Origin: Plenodomus lindquistii | Lineage: Eukaryota; Ascomycota; Dothideomycetes; Pleosporales; Leptosphaeriaceae | Direction of reading: 5' to 3' | NCBI GenBank assembly: GCA_025504975.1 | Contig: JANUWI010000002.1 | Location: forward strand, 2,046,001 to 2,110,000 | DNA length: 64,000 nt | Part shown: piece after piece, positions 49,501 to 62,900 of the stretch | Position numbering within the stretch: position 1 is the stretch's first letter | Layout: the number at the start of each line of letters is the position of its first letter | Position numbers and translations under genes: made by a program | Notes under the pieces: model-generated | Seen by the model: only the letters and a program-made list of their open reading frames with translations | Databases searched by the model: none | What the model was told of the DNA's origin: nothing

Positions 49501-52500
49501 TAGAACCTTTATACTTATAAAGTACTTTAAGAATTAATAATTAGTATACATTTAGACTTAGTACTAAACTAAAGTTAGTTTAGCTTTTTATTTTTTAAAA
49601 GTAGTAATAATAGTAAATAGTTTTTTATTATATATTTTCTAATTAAGCTCTACTTCTATAAGTGTTTTACTATAGAAAGCTATAGAGTACTATTTACTAT
49701 CTAGATATTTTTAAAATATAATTCTAGCTACTACTCTATTTAAAGCGTTAGTTTCTAGTTTTATATTATAATTAGAATTAAAGTAGTATAGAACTAGAAT
49801 TGCTAGAAGCAAGAACTTTAGCTTTTTAAAGCTGTTTTAACAATCTTTAGTCTATATAAATAGGGTTAAAGGACTTTATAAAGTTATTATTAGCTTAGCT
49901 ACTTATAAAAATTTAGAAATAAATTATCTATAGAATCTAGTAAACTCTAGAAAAGACTTAACACCTATTATAGTAGTAGGTTAGACCTAGTTATAGAGTA
50001 CTTCTATCTTTTCTAGATCTACTTCTATTTTTTTATTAGTTAGGATATATTCTAAATACTTAGTTTAAATAATATAGAATTCGCTTTTTTTAATTACTAC
50101 TTATAGTTCTACTTTTTATAGCCTTTCTAGAACAAGCTTAACGTGTTATTAGTAGCTCTAGATATTTTTAGAGTAGATAAGAATATTATCTAAATAGGCA
50201 ATATAGAAATTATCTAAATAATCTATAAATATATTATTTATATACTTTTAATAGGTAGAGAGGCTATTATAGAGACTAAAAAGAAGTACTTTACACTTAT
50301 ATAATCTATAGCAGGTATAGAAAGTAGTATATTCTTTAAACTCTAGATCTATATAGATTTTATTAAAGGCTACTTAAATATTAAATTTAGTAAAAATTTT
50401 AGCTTTATTTAGATAGATTAGTAAGTTATCTATCTTTAGAATTAAATAAGCGTTTTTTTAGGTAAGCTAGTTAAACTTATAGTAGTTAATATAGATATAA
50501 AGTAACTTATTAGGTTTATAGATATAGAGAATAAAAAAAGTAAAAAGGCTGTAACTAGTCTCTATAAATCTCTTCTATAAGTTTTTCTAGATGTACTTTT
50601 TAATAGCTTTTAAGTTTTTAGTATTTTACTTATACAGGGGGCTAAAGTTATTAGATAAAAGTTTATTTAGAATAATTTTATAGTTATATAGTTAGTGTTC
50701 TAGTAGTTTCTCTATAGCTAATAAACTAAATACGTTCTAATACTACTAGTAGTAGAAAAAGAGTTAGTTCTATATTAAATAGTTATTTTTTTAAACATTT
50801 TTTTTATTATAGTTTTTAAGAATCTAGTTAATTTTATATAGACTAGTAGTAAAAAACTTATTTTTTTTTATACTAAAATAGAAGGTATTAGCAGAAATAA
50901 TAGCGACTTAGAGACTAGAAAGGGTTTTAAAGAGTTTTTAAAGTAGGTCTAGTTTTTAGATCTCTAGAGAGATATTCTAGTATTATAGGGCTTTGAAAAT
51001 TCTATAAATATAATTAATTAAAAAGTATAGACTACTAGTTTTTTAATATAACTTCTTTTTCTATAGAGCGTTTTATCTTTTAATATTAAAAGCAATATGC
51101 TTTTTTAGTATTCTTTAATAAAGTTATATAAAAATTAGAAAAATATAGATATAGATTTTAGAGTAAATAGCTAGCTACTATAACTAGAACCTATCTATAT
51201 CTAGTAGAATTTTAAACCTTTTTAACTATTATATTCTAATAATTATATTCTAAGCTTCTAGATTAAGTATAATAAATAGATAGTTTAGAATTTTTTATCT
51301 ATCTATAATTATATAGAGATAGATATATTCTATAACTAGTAAAGAGATTTAGTCTTTAAACCCTCTAACTATTACTAAGTAGAGTAGTTTTTAGACTTTA
51401 GTTTAAAATAAAAAAAATAAAAAAAAAATAATATGTAAATTTAAAAAAAGATATTTTTAGGCGCTAGTATTAATAGGTAATAGTAGTTTTATACCTACGT
51501 CTAGATTATATAAAATAGTAGATATAAAAAAATAGAAACTTTAAAATAATTTTAAAAAATTAAAGTTTAATAGGTTATATTTTTAACTTAATTCTAAATA
51601 GTATAATACTTTTAGAATTACTTATTTTCTATTTAATTTTTCTCTAGGTTTAGTACTTTAGTAGCGTTGTAATATTAGTTAGAGTAATTTTTAATTACAA
51701 TTTCTTTTACTTATAGTAATAGATATTTATTAGCGTAGTATTCTAGTTTACTATAGTTATAGCAGTTACCTAGTGCCTTTTTAGAAACTAGAGTAGCTAT
51801 TACTTGCTATAGAAGTACTATAGTAGATTATAGAAAAGTTTAGAGAGCTATATATAGTGCTATATTTTCTAAAATCTTTTTTTAAAAGGTATCTAAACTA
51901 GGTTATACTATAGTTCTAGCTTAGAACTTAGTAGTACTATTATAAAAAAAGTTCTAATAATATATATTCTTTAGGTAGGTTTTTTTTTCTATATTAAAAG
52001 TAGTAAAGTGCTCTATTATATCTAGAAAAAAGTTATTCTAGGTATATTTAAACCTTTAACTAGAAATACGCAGGCTAGAAGTTATTTTTACCTATATATA
52101 GTAAATCTATTCTATATATAATACGCGTCCTTTTATAGTATAGCTTAAAAAATAAACTTTAAAAATAAAAAAAGTTTTATTTTTTTTTATATATAGTTAG
52201 TTAAAAGTATTATATACTTTAGCTTATTTATTATCTATAATAAAGTATCTATTAAACGTAGCTATTATAGCTTCTACAGAGAAAAAGTAGTTAGCTTTAT
52301 TATTAGATAGGTATTAAAGTTTAAAATACTTTTTAGCTAGACTAGAAGTACTACTCTAGACTAGTACTATATAGGCACGTTTAGAATAGTAGTAGTTACT
52401 ATTAATTTAAATTAATCTAGTATTAAAGCCTTTTATTATCTATAGGTAGAGTTCTTTCTATCTAATAGTTTAAAAATAGAAAGAGTACGCTCTAATAAAC

Positions 52501-53214
52501 GTAGCTTTTTAAAAATATAAAAAAAGGCTTTAGAAAGTAATCTAGTTAACTAGTAATATTAATAAATCTAAAAGTTTTTAGTAGAGAATAGAGGCAAGTC
52601 TAGAAGCAGGGTTAAATAAAGTTTTTTTTTTTTTAATAAATTTTATTTTAGCCTATAAAGCTGCTAATTTAGCGCGTAGCTAGGCTATTATTTCTATAGC
52701 GTTATTAGAAATTATAGTTAGTAGATTTCTAGGTTTTACTAAAGTAGGTCTAGCTTCTATCTAATTCTAATTATTTTCTAATTAGCTAGTATTAGTTATC
52801 TTCTATATTTTAAACATTTAATAAGTTTATAGGCCTTCTATAAAGGCTAGTTATTTCCTTTTATTTTTTAAAAAGTAGGATTTATTATCTATTAATAGAG
52901 ATAGGTATTAGCTTTACCTCTAATTCTACTAGATTATTAATAGTTTCTAAGTCTCTACTTTAGTACTATCTAACGCAACTTTTCTAAAAGTAATCTAAGC
53001 TAGTAATACTATAGAAGTCTAAACCTATAGACTTTAGTTAACTAGAGATCTCTAGAATCTAGTTTTAGAATTATTAATAGATCTATTAGCGTTAATTAAG
53101 GCTAGAACTAGAGAGGTTTTAGAGGCTAGTTAACTAAAGAATTTAAGTAATTTTTTTAAATAAATTAGTAATATTATATAGGCTATTACTAGTAAAAAAA
53201 TAATTTTTTTATAA

Positions 53215-53631
53215 TATAATAGCTTAAAAATATAAAGTACTAAAAAGTGTCTAAATTAGCTTAAAAGTATATAGAAATACGCGTAGATTAAAATACTAAA
53301 TAAATTATATTTTTATAGATTTTATATAAAAAAATAAAAAAATTATACTTCTATAGTTCTATTAAAAAAGCAAGCTATATAGAGTAGGACTTAGTAGTAG
53401 TTCTAGGCCTTTATAGAGTTCTTTTCTTTCCTCTACTATATTAGCACGTAAGTAATAGTAGAGTAGAGATTTTTATAGAATCTAAACTAGGTATAGTATA
53501 GAGGTAGTTTAGGTAGAAGTTAGTATAGTCTCCTATTTTTAATAAGCTTATATAGAGAAAGATAGAGGTAGCTTATAAAAAGGCTTCTATAGCTAAAGGT
53601 TATTATTATAATAGAATATAGCTTTATTATA
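53215..53631 (-). repeat. 5' LTR of Gypsy C
   Basis: 417 bp. It joins the element interior with TTATAAAAAAATTA on the minus strand, as in copies A and B. Confidence 0.9.
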
Positions 53632-54338
53632 GCTTTTTAAAAATATAAAAAAAAGCTTTAGAAAGTAATCTAGTTAACTAGTAATATTAATAAATTTAAA
53701 AGTTTTTAGTAGAGAATAGAGGTAAGTTTAGAAATAGAGTTAAATAAAGTTTTTTTTTAATAGGTTTTATTTTAGCCTATAAAGCTACTAACGTAGCACG
53801 TAGCTAGACTATTATTTCTATAGTATTTTTAAAAATTATAGTTAGTAAATTTCTAGATTTTACTAAAATAAATCTAGCTTTTATTTAACTCTAATTATTT
53901 TCTAATTAGCTAGTATTAGTTATTTTCTATATTTTAGATATTTAATAAGTTTATAAGCCTTCTATAAAAGCTAGTTATTTCTTTTTATTTTTTAAAAAGT
54001 AGAATTTATTATTTATTAATTAAAATAGGTATTAGCTTTACTTTTAATTCTACTAAATTATTAGTAGTTTCTAAATCTCTATTTTAGCGCTATTTAATAT
54101 AACTTTTCTAAAAGTAATTTAAACTAGTAATACTATAGAAGTCTAAACCTATAGGCTTTAGTTAACTAGAGATCTCTAGAATCTAGTTTTAGGATTATTA
54201 ATAGATTTATTAGCGTTAATTAGAGCTAGAACTAGAAAGGTTTTAGAGGCTAATTAACTACAGGATTTAAATAATCTTTTTAAATAAATTAGTAATATTA
54301 TATAGACTATTACTAGTAAAAAAATAATTTTTTTATAA

Positions 54339-54754
54339 TATAATAGTTTAAAAATATAAAGTACTAAAAGGCGTTTAAATTAGTTTAAAAGTATATAAAA
54401 ATACGTATAAATTAAATAACTAAATAAATTATATTTTTATAAGCTTTATATAAAAAAATAAAAAAATTATACTTTTATAGTTTTTTTAAAAAAGTAAGCT
54501 ATATAGAGTAGAACTTAGTAGTAGTTCTAGGCTTTTATAAAGTTTTTTTTTTCTTCTACTATATTAGCACGTAGGTAATAGTAGAGTAGAGATTTTTATA
54601 AAATTTAAACTAGGTATTATATAAACGTAGTTTAAATAAAAGTTAGTATAGTTTTCTATGTTTAATAAGCTTATATAAAAAAAGATAGAGGTAGTTTATA
54701 AAAGGGCTTCTATAGCTAAAAGTTATTATTATAATAGAATATAGCTTTATTATA
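54339..54754 (-). repeat. 5' LTR of Gypsy B
   Basis: 416 bp. More heavily mutated than the LTRs of C, and separated from the body of B by element C. Confidence 0.9.
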
Positions 54755-56137
54755 TTTATTAAATCTAGAGTATTAACTCTAATAGTTAGATCTAATCTAA
54801 TAGTTTTAATAGTATTAAAACTATTATATACTACTTTAGTAAAGAATTTAATATCTATAAAGCTATTCAATCTATAAATACTATTATTAACTATAAAAGC
54901 TATTAGAATACTACTTAAAGTAGCTAGTTACTAAATATAATTAGTATTAAACTAAAAAACCTTATTTTCTAGTATAAATATACTACTATAAATAATATTA
55001 TAGAATTAAAACTATTTATAGTATAAAATAGACTAGAGCTAGAGTAGCATATATTTACTCTAATATTAATTCTATATAAAAAAAAATATATTATATATTA
55101 TAGTAGTAAATATATAGGCTTTTAATATAGCTTTTTTATATATATTTTTAAAATAATTATAAACACGTTTAATTTAAATATTATATAGTGCTATATATTT
55201 AAAAACAAGTTTAATATTATAAATAGAGTTTTTAAAATTATAGAGATCTAGTTTATAGTTATAGTTTAGATGCTTTAGCATAAAATTAATAGGTTTAAAA
55301 GTATTAGTTTATTTTAACTAGTTAATAAAACTAGAGAAAAGTACTATATATTATAGCTCTAGTATACTAGTATCTAAAAGACGCTATTACTAGTATAGTA
55401 TTTTATAATTATAGTTGTATTAAAATACTCTATTAATAATAATAATAAATAGATTAACTAGATAGCGTAGTATACTAATATTACTATACTTTATTACCTA
55501 ATAAATAGTAAAAAATAGCTTTATTTTTTATAATATATAATATATAGTTATAAAATTTATATTTAAATTATTATTATTAATCTATATATTATATATAAAG
55601 GTAATACGCTATATTTTACCTATAATATCTAGAAAATTCTCTAGCTAAAAAAAATAGATAACGTTATTAATATTATTTTTATAACTAGACTTTTTATATT
55701 AAGCTAGTAGAAAGTTCTATCTATATAGTACTTTATAAAATAATACTATAATATAAATAGTATAGCTCTAGATAATAATAGGCTCTATAATATAGTACTT
55801 TATATTATTTCTAGTTCTAAATGTATAATTCTATACTATAGTATTACTAGTAAATATATAAATAGTAAACTCTCTATACCTAGTAGTAAAATAAGTCTAA
55901 ATAATTATAAATATAAAATTTATCTAGATATAAAACTAAATAAATATACCTAGTATCTACTATTACTAATTATAACTAAAAGTAGTTTAACTCTATTTAT
56001 ATTATACTACCTAGATATTCTATACTATAAACTAGTTACTATAAATAAAATATAATTAGTAATTAAAATTATTTTATTTATTAAAGTTAAAATAAATATA
56101 TAAACAAAACTATTTTTTATATATATTATTATAGATA
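54755..56137. other. AT-rich unassigned DNA, left of pogo 2
   Basis: RIP-like composition with no recognised domains. Probably one older repeat interrupted by pogo 2 and continued at 57,985-58,490. A 75-codon frame at the border with B is not supported as a gene. Confidence 0.45.
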
Positions 56138-57984
56138 ATATATTCTACTACTAAACTAGCTATACTACTAAACTAGGTACTTTTTTTTAGTATTATAAAT
56201 ACTATATTTTTAATTATTATTATTATTATTACTAATATTTTACTCTACTACTATAGAGCTTATATCTAATTTAAAAGTACTTTCTAAACTTTTCTAGTAC
56301 GTATAAGTATTATATCTAGTTTTTTTACAATTACTATAATATTAGATACCTAGTTAAGTAAATATTTAACTACTACTACTACTACTACGTGTATATTTTA
56401 ATAGATTAGGCGCTATAGTTAAAGTAGTAGTAGTTTATAATCTAGTACTATATTTAAAAGTACTTTTTTACTAGATTTTCTTTTACGCCTTTTTTTTTTA
56501 TTATCTTTACTAATTGCTTTTTAATTTTATAAATATAGGCTTAAAAAAAACAGTTTAGTATAATATTAGTTTAGCTTTTTTTATAAGCTATAAAAAGCTA
56601 GCTTATATAGTAATAGATAACTAAATAAAAAATTTACGTATAAGCTTTAACTAAAACCTAAATTTATAAATATTACTTAGAGTTTTAGATTACTATAGAT
56701 TTACTAGTAAAAAGGGTTAAAGTAGAGTATATATGTTAAAATTAATATAATCTAGTACTATTTATATATTAGTAAAAACTAGCTTTAATACTTTAAAAGC
56801 TTTTTAATAATTATTAACTATAAATATATTAAAAAATACGTTTTTAAAAGCTAGAAAAAAGCTTTTTTTATTAATATAGAAAACGTGTTAGTATACTAAG
56901 TTTTATATATACTAGAAGTACTTACGCTTTAATAGTAAAAAATATACTATATTAAATAGCTAGAGAATATAAAATAAATAGGTAGGTATATAGAGTATTA
57001 GAATTTTATTTTTTATATAGTAGTTTTTAAATTTTTAGTTAAAATAGCTTTTATAGCTATCTAAAATTAGTAAGTAGTATTTTTTTACTTTTTAGGCTTT
57101 TATATACACGTTAAAGTACTTTAACTACTCTAGTCTAAGTATATTATTTATTTAGCTATTTTTAAAAACTAATAGTTTCTAGTTATAAAAAATACTAGCT
57201 TTTTTATACTATATAAAAATATATATATATTTTTTATATATAATAAAAAGTAAAGTTATATTTTCTAAAGCGTATATACTCTAGATAATAGTAATTTATT
57301 TATAATTATCTAGCTAAATAAAGTCTAGCTAATTATATTTTTTAAAGTTTATAATAACTTTTATAGATCTAATTACGCCTATCTAGAAGCTAGTTTTATT
57401 AAAATTATAAATATTATTATTCTAGATACTATGCTTAGCTTTTATTTTATCTATAAATTTAAACTACACGCTAATAATCTCTAGATTTTTCTACTTTATT
57501 TTTTATCTATTTTTTATTTAGTTAAAAGCTATTTTACATTTATTTAAACGCGTTATAAAGCGTTTAGCCTAGTATTTACCTACTAGTATTTTATTATATA
57601 CCTTTAGTATTTTATTAGCTATATTTTCTACTTTATATAGCTAGAGCGTAAATTTTTATAAATAAAAATTAAAAATATATTAAATAATTATCTATTTTCT
57701 AGTAGTAGTAGGTTTATAGTAATTAGGTTAAATTTTAGCGCGAAAAATAGTTCTATTAATCTAATTAGAGAGCTTTTAATAATTAACTCTAAAAGCTGCA
57801 GCAGCAGCCTATTAGCTTTTAAATTAGCTAGCTTTAAAAGTAGAATAGGTAAGTTCTAATTAGCTTTTAGTTTAAATTAATATTATATTATATTATTAAA
57901 GTATATTATATAGAGTATAGTATTTATAATACTAAAGAAAAGTAGCTAGCTTAGTAGTATAACTAGTTTAGTAGTAGAATACAT
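56138..57984 (-). mobile_element. pogo/Fot1-type DNA transposon 2, RIP-mutated
   Basis: 1,847 bp bounded by TA (56136-56137 and 57985-57986), with long inverted ends that start A-(C/T)-GTATTCTACTACTAAACTAG after allowing for RIP. Its interior is the reverse complement of a relative of pogo 1; for example the text near 56,335-56,450 mirrors 23,100-23,210. The terminal regions differ from pogo 1, so it is a second subfamily. The transposase is wholly broken. Confidence 0.82.
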
Positions 57985-58551
57985 TAGTATATATTCTTTT
58001 CATAGTTTTTTTATTAGCTATAATACTAGTAAACTACTAATAATTAGTTTTACGCGTAGGTAATTACTTAATAGTTAGAAATTTTAGATAATAATAGTTT
58101 TACTACTAATTTTTTTAGTTTTTAAATATAAGCTTTATAGCTTTAGAGTAGATATATTTAACTATGTTTATAATAGAACTCTAGATAATAGCTAGGCTAA
58201 TACTATTAGTATTAAAAATATCTAGTAAATATAATATATTCTCTAATAGTAATAGTATAGTATAGTTAAATATATTCTATATAAACCTACTTTTAAATAG
58301 ATTAGTATATATAATATATATAGTATTAGTATAAAACTTACTTTTATTTATATAGCTAGTTTTTTTATAGTATTTATAATTAATATAATTAATATTATTA
58401 TATACTATAATAGTATATAATTTATAAATTTAAAACTATAATTAATACTATAGAATAGATTAGTAGCTTTTTTACTATTTTATAGTATTATTAATTAGCT
58501 CTAGAGTTACCTAGAGTTATTAATTAGCTTTAGAGTTATCTAGAGTTATAT
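57985..58551. other. AT-rich spacer ending in CTCTAGAG repeats
   Basis: No gene. From 58,490 it carries TTAATTAGCTCTAGAGTTAC-type repeats, inverted relative to those at 39.6 kb, which run straight into the LTR of element E. Confidence 0.5.
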
Positions 58552-58738
58552 TATTAGATTAATAGAGTTATTCTAGAGCTAGTAGATAAGCAGGGTATAG
58601 AGTACGCTAGCATACTCTATAGCTAATATAATAAAACTAGCTTTCTAAGCAACACTTAGAGAATATATAATTAATAATTTTAACTTTTATTAAATTTATT
58701 AATATTTATGCACTTTTAATAGTACTATATATCTAATA
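58552..58738 (+). repeat. 5' LTR of Copia E
   Basis: 187 bp, the same length as the intact family LTR. The TGTCAGAT/ATCTGACA ends are now tattagat/atctaata, and the 24-bp palindrome is eroded. Confidence 0.93.
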
Positions 58739-58793
58739 ATTAAAAGTTTTACTACTAACTACTACTTAGGCTACTTTAACACGTCTATTTAAT

Positions 58794-59984
58794 ATAATAA
58801 TAATATGTAATCTAATAGTTATTCTATAGAATTATATAAACTATATAATATAAATAACGTAGTTTAAAGCGCGCTGTATTACATATAATATCTAGAATAA
58901 AATTAATTCTAAATCTACTACCTAGCTAATAGTTAAACTAGTAGTAGAAAAAGCTCTAGTAATTACTAATTACGCGCTAGCTAATACAAGTAATATAAGT
59001 CTAAAAAAGATTACTAATCTCTCTATAGTAGGCTAGAAAGCTTTCTAAAATAACTTTAAATATTATAAAATCCTTTTTAAACAATATAAAAATAACTAAT
59101 ATAACTATAAAAAAAAGTAATCTAGCTTTTAGTATATTATAGCGTTTATCTAATTAATAGTAATACTATATCTACTCTAAACCTATTACCTACCTAACTA
59201 ATCCCTCTAAAAATAGCTTATAAGCTTTAAAGTAACAATTAGAATTAATAAATAACTTAAATAAAAGTAAGCCTATAAATAATACTTTTAGGTATTAAAG
59301 CTAATAAAAACCTCTACGTACTAGAATAGCTAGCTTATAAAATATAACTAAGCTATAACTAAAGCAGAGGTATATAATATACTAGAAGTACTATAAATTA
59401 ATATAGTAATAAAAGATTTCTTTATATTAGTTAATAAAGTAGTAAATATATAGGTAACTACTTTCTAGAACTCTAGATAATACTAATCTAGAATAAACTA
59501 TAAAAAGATAATAAAACGCTATTAGAAGTATATAATAAATAACTATTCTCTAAAAATAAAAAAAAGTAAAGTAAGTTTTATTATAGCTTATAATAAAGCT
59601 TTATATAATACTACTAAAGGTAAAGCCTATTAGAATAGTATAAAAAACGCTTTTACTATAAATAGCGCGCTATTTTACTAGAAAAGACCCTATAATTAAT
59701 ATAGTAATAATTAAAAGTAATAAGCTAAAAAACCTCTAAAAAGTTTATACTTCTCTATAAAATACTTAGTATATAGATAATACTATACTTTAAAAGACTA
59801 CTATTACCTATATAAAAAGAAAGCACCTAGCTAGTAGAAACTAAATAAATCTATAAAAAAGCTTATTAAATTTAAAAAAAAATAAAATCTAGAACTATAA
59901 AGGCTAATCTGCTTATAGAGCTAACTCTATATAAAAATACTAACTATTAAGTAGTTCTATACTCTAACTCTAGAAATAAAATAA
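58794..59984 (+). pseudogene. RIP-inactivated gag of Copia E
   Basis: Aligned without gaps to the intact gag. The zinc-knuckle region (about 59,760-59,805) is recognisable but its Cys codons TGC/TGT are now TAC/TAT. It ends at TAA 59982-59984, the position of the intact gag stop. Confidence 0.9.
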
Positions 59985-62900
59985 CTATATAGTTATTAAA
60001 TTATATAAGTTAAAAGTTCTAAAAATTAGTTTCTAGTAATATCTAATATAGAGGCAGGCTTTACTACTATAATAAGTAATTATTTACTCTAAAATTTATA
60101 CATTTTAGATTTAGGTATAATATACTATATTATAAATAATTTCTAATATATATATAACTATTATATACCTAGACTTTTAGACTATATATAGACTAGTAAT
60201 ATACAAGTCTAAATTAGAGAGTATAGCTCTATCTAGCTACCTTTTAGGCATAATTAGTAAATAATAATAATAATACTCTATAATATAGCTATCTATTCTA
60301 ACTTTCTCTATAATTTTATATTCTTTTAATTACTCTAATAATAAAGAATATAGTAGAATACTAGAACTAATTTAATAACACTATAAGTGTTAAATAGTAT
60401 AATTATTAGAAGTCTATAGAAGCTATATAGCTAATAGGTAATTAAGTACTATATATTAGCACCTATAGCTTACTATATATATAAAATAACGTTACGTATA
60501 CTAAAATAAACTTAGATAGCTCTAGTATTTATATAGTATAAAAGACTTAGGTATTCTAGTCTAGTAACTATAAAGTACTTTATATAGTAAGCTAAAAGAG
60601 TATAAGTAAAAGGTATTACTATAGTAAAATATAACTTCTATAAATAAGCTAAAGCCTAGCGTTAAATTAGACAGGCCCTATAAAATATAGATTATAAAAA
60701 ACTAGAAAAAAAACTAGCTATTAATTTCTATTTATATAAATACTAAAGTATTACTAAAAAAAGGAGCTAGATGCTTATTACTAATAGATACTTAGAAATA
60801 TAATAGAACTACTACTTTACTAATAATAGAACTGTAAAGTCTATTATTAAAGTATTTTTAAACTTTATTCTATTTTTTAAAAACTATTTTAATATTACTA
60901 TAAAGATTATTAAAGTAGATAATAAAATTATAATAGTTAAACTAGAGGTATAGCGCTATCTTTTATTATAAAGTATTATTATTAAGCTTTTAGCTCTAGA
61001 TATATAAATATAGAATAGAGGCGCTAAACGTTTAGAGAGTATAAATAAAAAAAAAGCGCGCGTAATATAACTTAATACTAATTTTTTATAGAAGCTCTAG
61101 CTAGAGATAATATAAGCTACTATTTATTTATATAACTAATTGCCTAACTACGTAAATAACTAGAAAACTCTATATAAAATCTTTTTTACTTACGTAGCTT
61201 TTAGTAATAGTATAGTTATATTAATATAAAAACTAAACTTTACTTACTTTAAAGTATATAGCTATAAAGTATTTACTATAACTAATAATATATATTATAG
61301 AAAAAAACGCTTATAATACTTTAATCTAAAAGCCTAGGTAGAATACCTAGTAGGATATTAATCTACTAATATCTATAGAATATAGATTCTATCTCTAGCT
61401 AAAGTTATTAGCACTAGAGATATTACTTTTAATAAATAAATAACTTTTAATAGAAAAGTAAAAAATTTAATAGACAACTTTATATATAGTACACTAAAAG
61501 AAATTACTACGTTTATAAAAACTATAGAGCTTCTTTTACTAGTATATAAACTAGAAACTAAATTCTTTTATAAAAATAATGCTTTTAAAAAGGCTTTAGA
61601 GCTATATTCTAAAGTAGATCTGCTAGAATACTATAATAGTAGAAAGATTAGAGATTATTACCTATTTTTACTACTAACGCTGCTACTAGCAGCTCTTTTT
61701 ATATAATTTATAGTAGGAATATACTTTAAAAAACAATTAGTATTATTCTATATAATTCTATAGGCAGCAGCGTTTACTATAGAAATCTAAGTAGGTAATA
61801 TAGAGATAACTAAAAAAAAAGCTATTAATAAAGCCTAATTAAAAAGAATATTTACTACTAGTTTAAAACTCTATTATAGCTAGTTTCTGCCTCTTTTTAC
61901 GTATAAAAGCAAGCTTAAAGATTATCTACTAGGCGCTAAGTTTAAATAAGCTAAATTTAACTATTTTTTAAGCTATACTTAGATAGATTTATAGACTAAA
62001 GTTCTAATTAGAATAGCTAAATTAATAGAATAATAGATTTTTAACTATATATAGGTCTATATATATAAGCTAAATAAAAACTATAACTTTTTTAAATATA
62101 AAACGTACGTTAGGAAATTCTATTGTGTAGTAAATTGAGTAAGTAGATGGAAAGTAACGTAAATGGCTGGTAATTGACGTGAATTACCAATTTACCACTT
62201 TTACCCCACGAGGCCTTTTTTCACGTAGTTTACTAGTAATTTACTAGTAAATAACGTGAGTGACGTGAATTACTTTAAGTACTATTTTCACTTAATTTAC
62301 CTCGCTTACCTCACTTACCTCCTAGACCCCTGCTAGTTTAAAATAAAAAAGAACTTTACTTTTTTAAACTCTTTTAAGTTATATAACAACGTACGCAATT
62401 AATATAATAATATAATAGAAGTTTCTAAATACTAAAATATTACCTTTATAGGCTTAGCGCGAAAAAAAAATATAGTTTTATTATCTATTTAAACTATTAG
62501 CAGCCCCTGCAAATTATTTTTAAGCGAGGAACATTAAAACTTTTTAGTAAATAATTAATAACTATAGAACGGCTAGGCCTAAAATAGTAATTTTTTAACT
62601 AATTTATAGCTAAACATTTATTCTATATTATTAGAATTTCAATTGCCTAATTAGGACTAGTTTCAATTTTTCATGGTGTTTGACGTTCGTGGGGTCAATG
62701 GGGTGAGCGAGGTAAATGAGGTAAATCAAGCCATTCACGTCAGCCACACTACTTAAGTCTTTTCCTAGTCATTTACTAGTAATTCAACTCATTTACAATG
62801 CGCTTGGTGAATGACCAGAATGCTACAAAAAGTTTTTTCCCGACGTAACTAGTAGTCTAAAAAGATTAATAGAGAAATATTACTTTTTAAAACACTTATA

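Larger units (their letters stand above)
46131..53631 (-). mobile_element. Gypsy element C, RIP-mutated, nested in B
   Basis: A complete 7,501-bp copy with 417-bp LTRs at both ends and a perfect 5-bp duplication gcttt (46126-46130 and 53632-53636). It inserted in the same family's leader; joining the two flanks rebuilds the text that C itself carries near 52,500. A YLDD-like site lies near 50,185-50,205 (minus). No open frame remains. Confidence 0.92.
39749..54754 (-). mobile_element. Gypsy element B, RIP-mutated, split by element C
   Basis: The 3' LTR is 39749-40165 and the 5' LTR 54339-54754; flanking pentamers tttat (39744-39748 and 54755-54759) are identical. The body is 46130 down to 40166 plus the 5' leader 54338 down to 53632. 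Element C and its duplication split it within the leader. B without C is 7,500 bp. A mutated YLDD site lies near 43,800-43,825 on the minus strand. All frames are broken. Confidence 0.9.

Noticed and set aside
39749..54754. Tandem LTR-retrotransposon array formed by LTR recombination
   Set aside because: Nested target-site duplications and rebuilt flanks fit insertion of C into B better.
54643..54870. 75-codon minus-strand open frame at the border of Gypsy B
   Set aside because: It spans the LTR end and flanking AT-rich DNA, has low-complexity I/Y/F/N composition and no family resemblance; a chance survivor of RIP.
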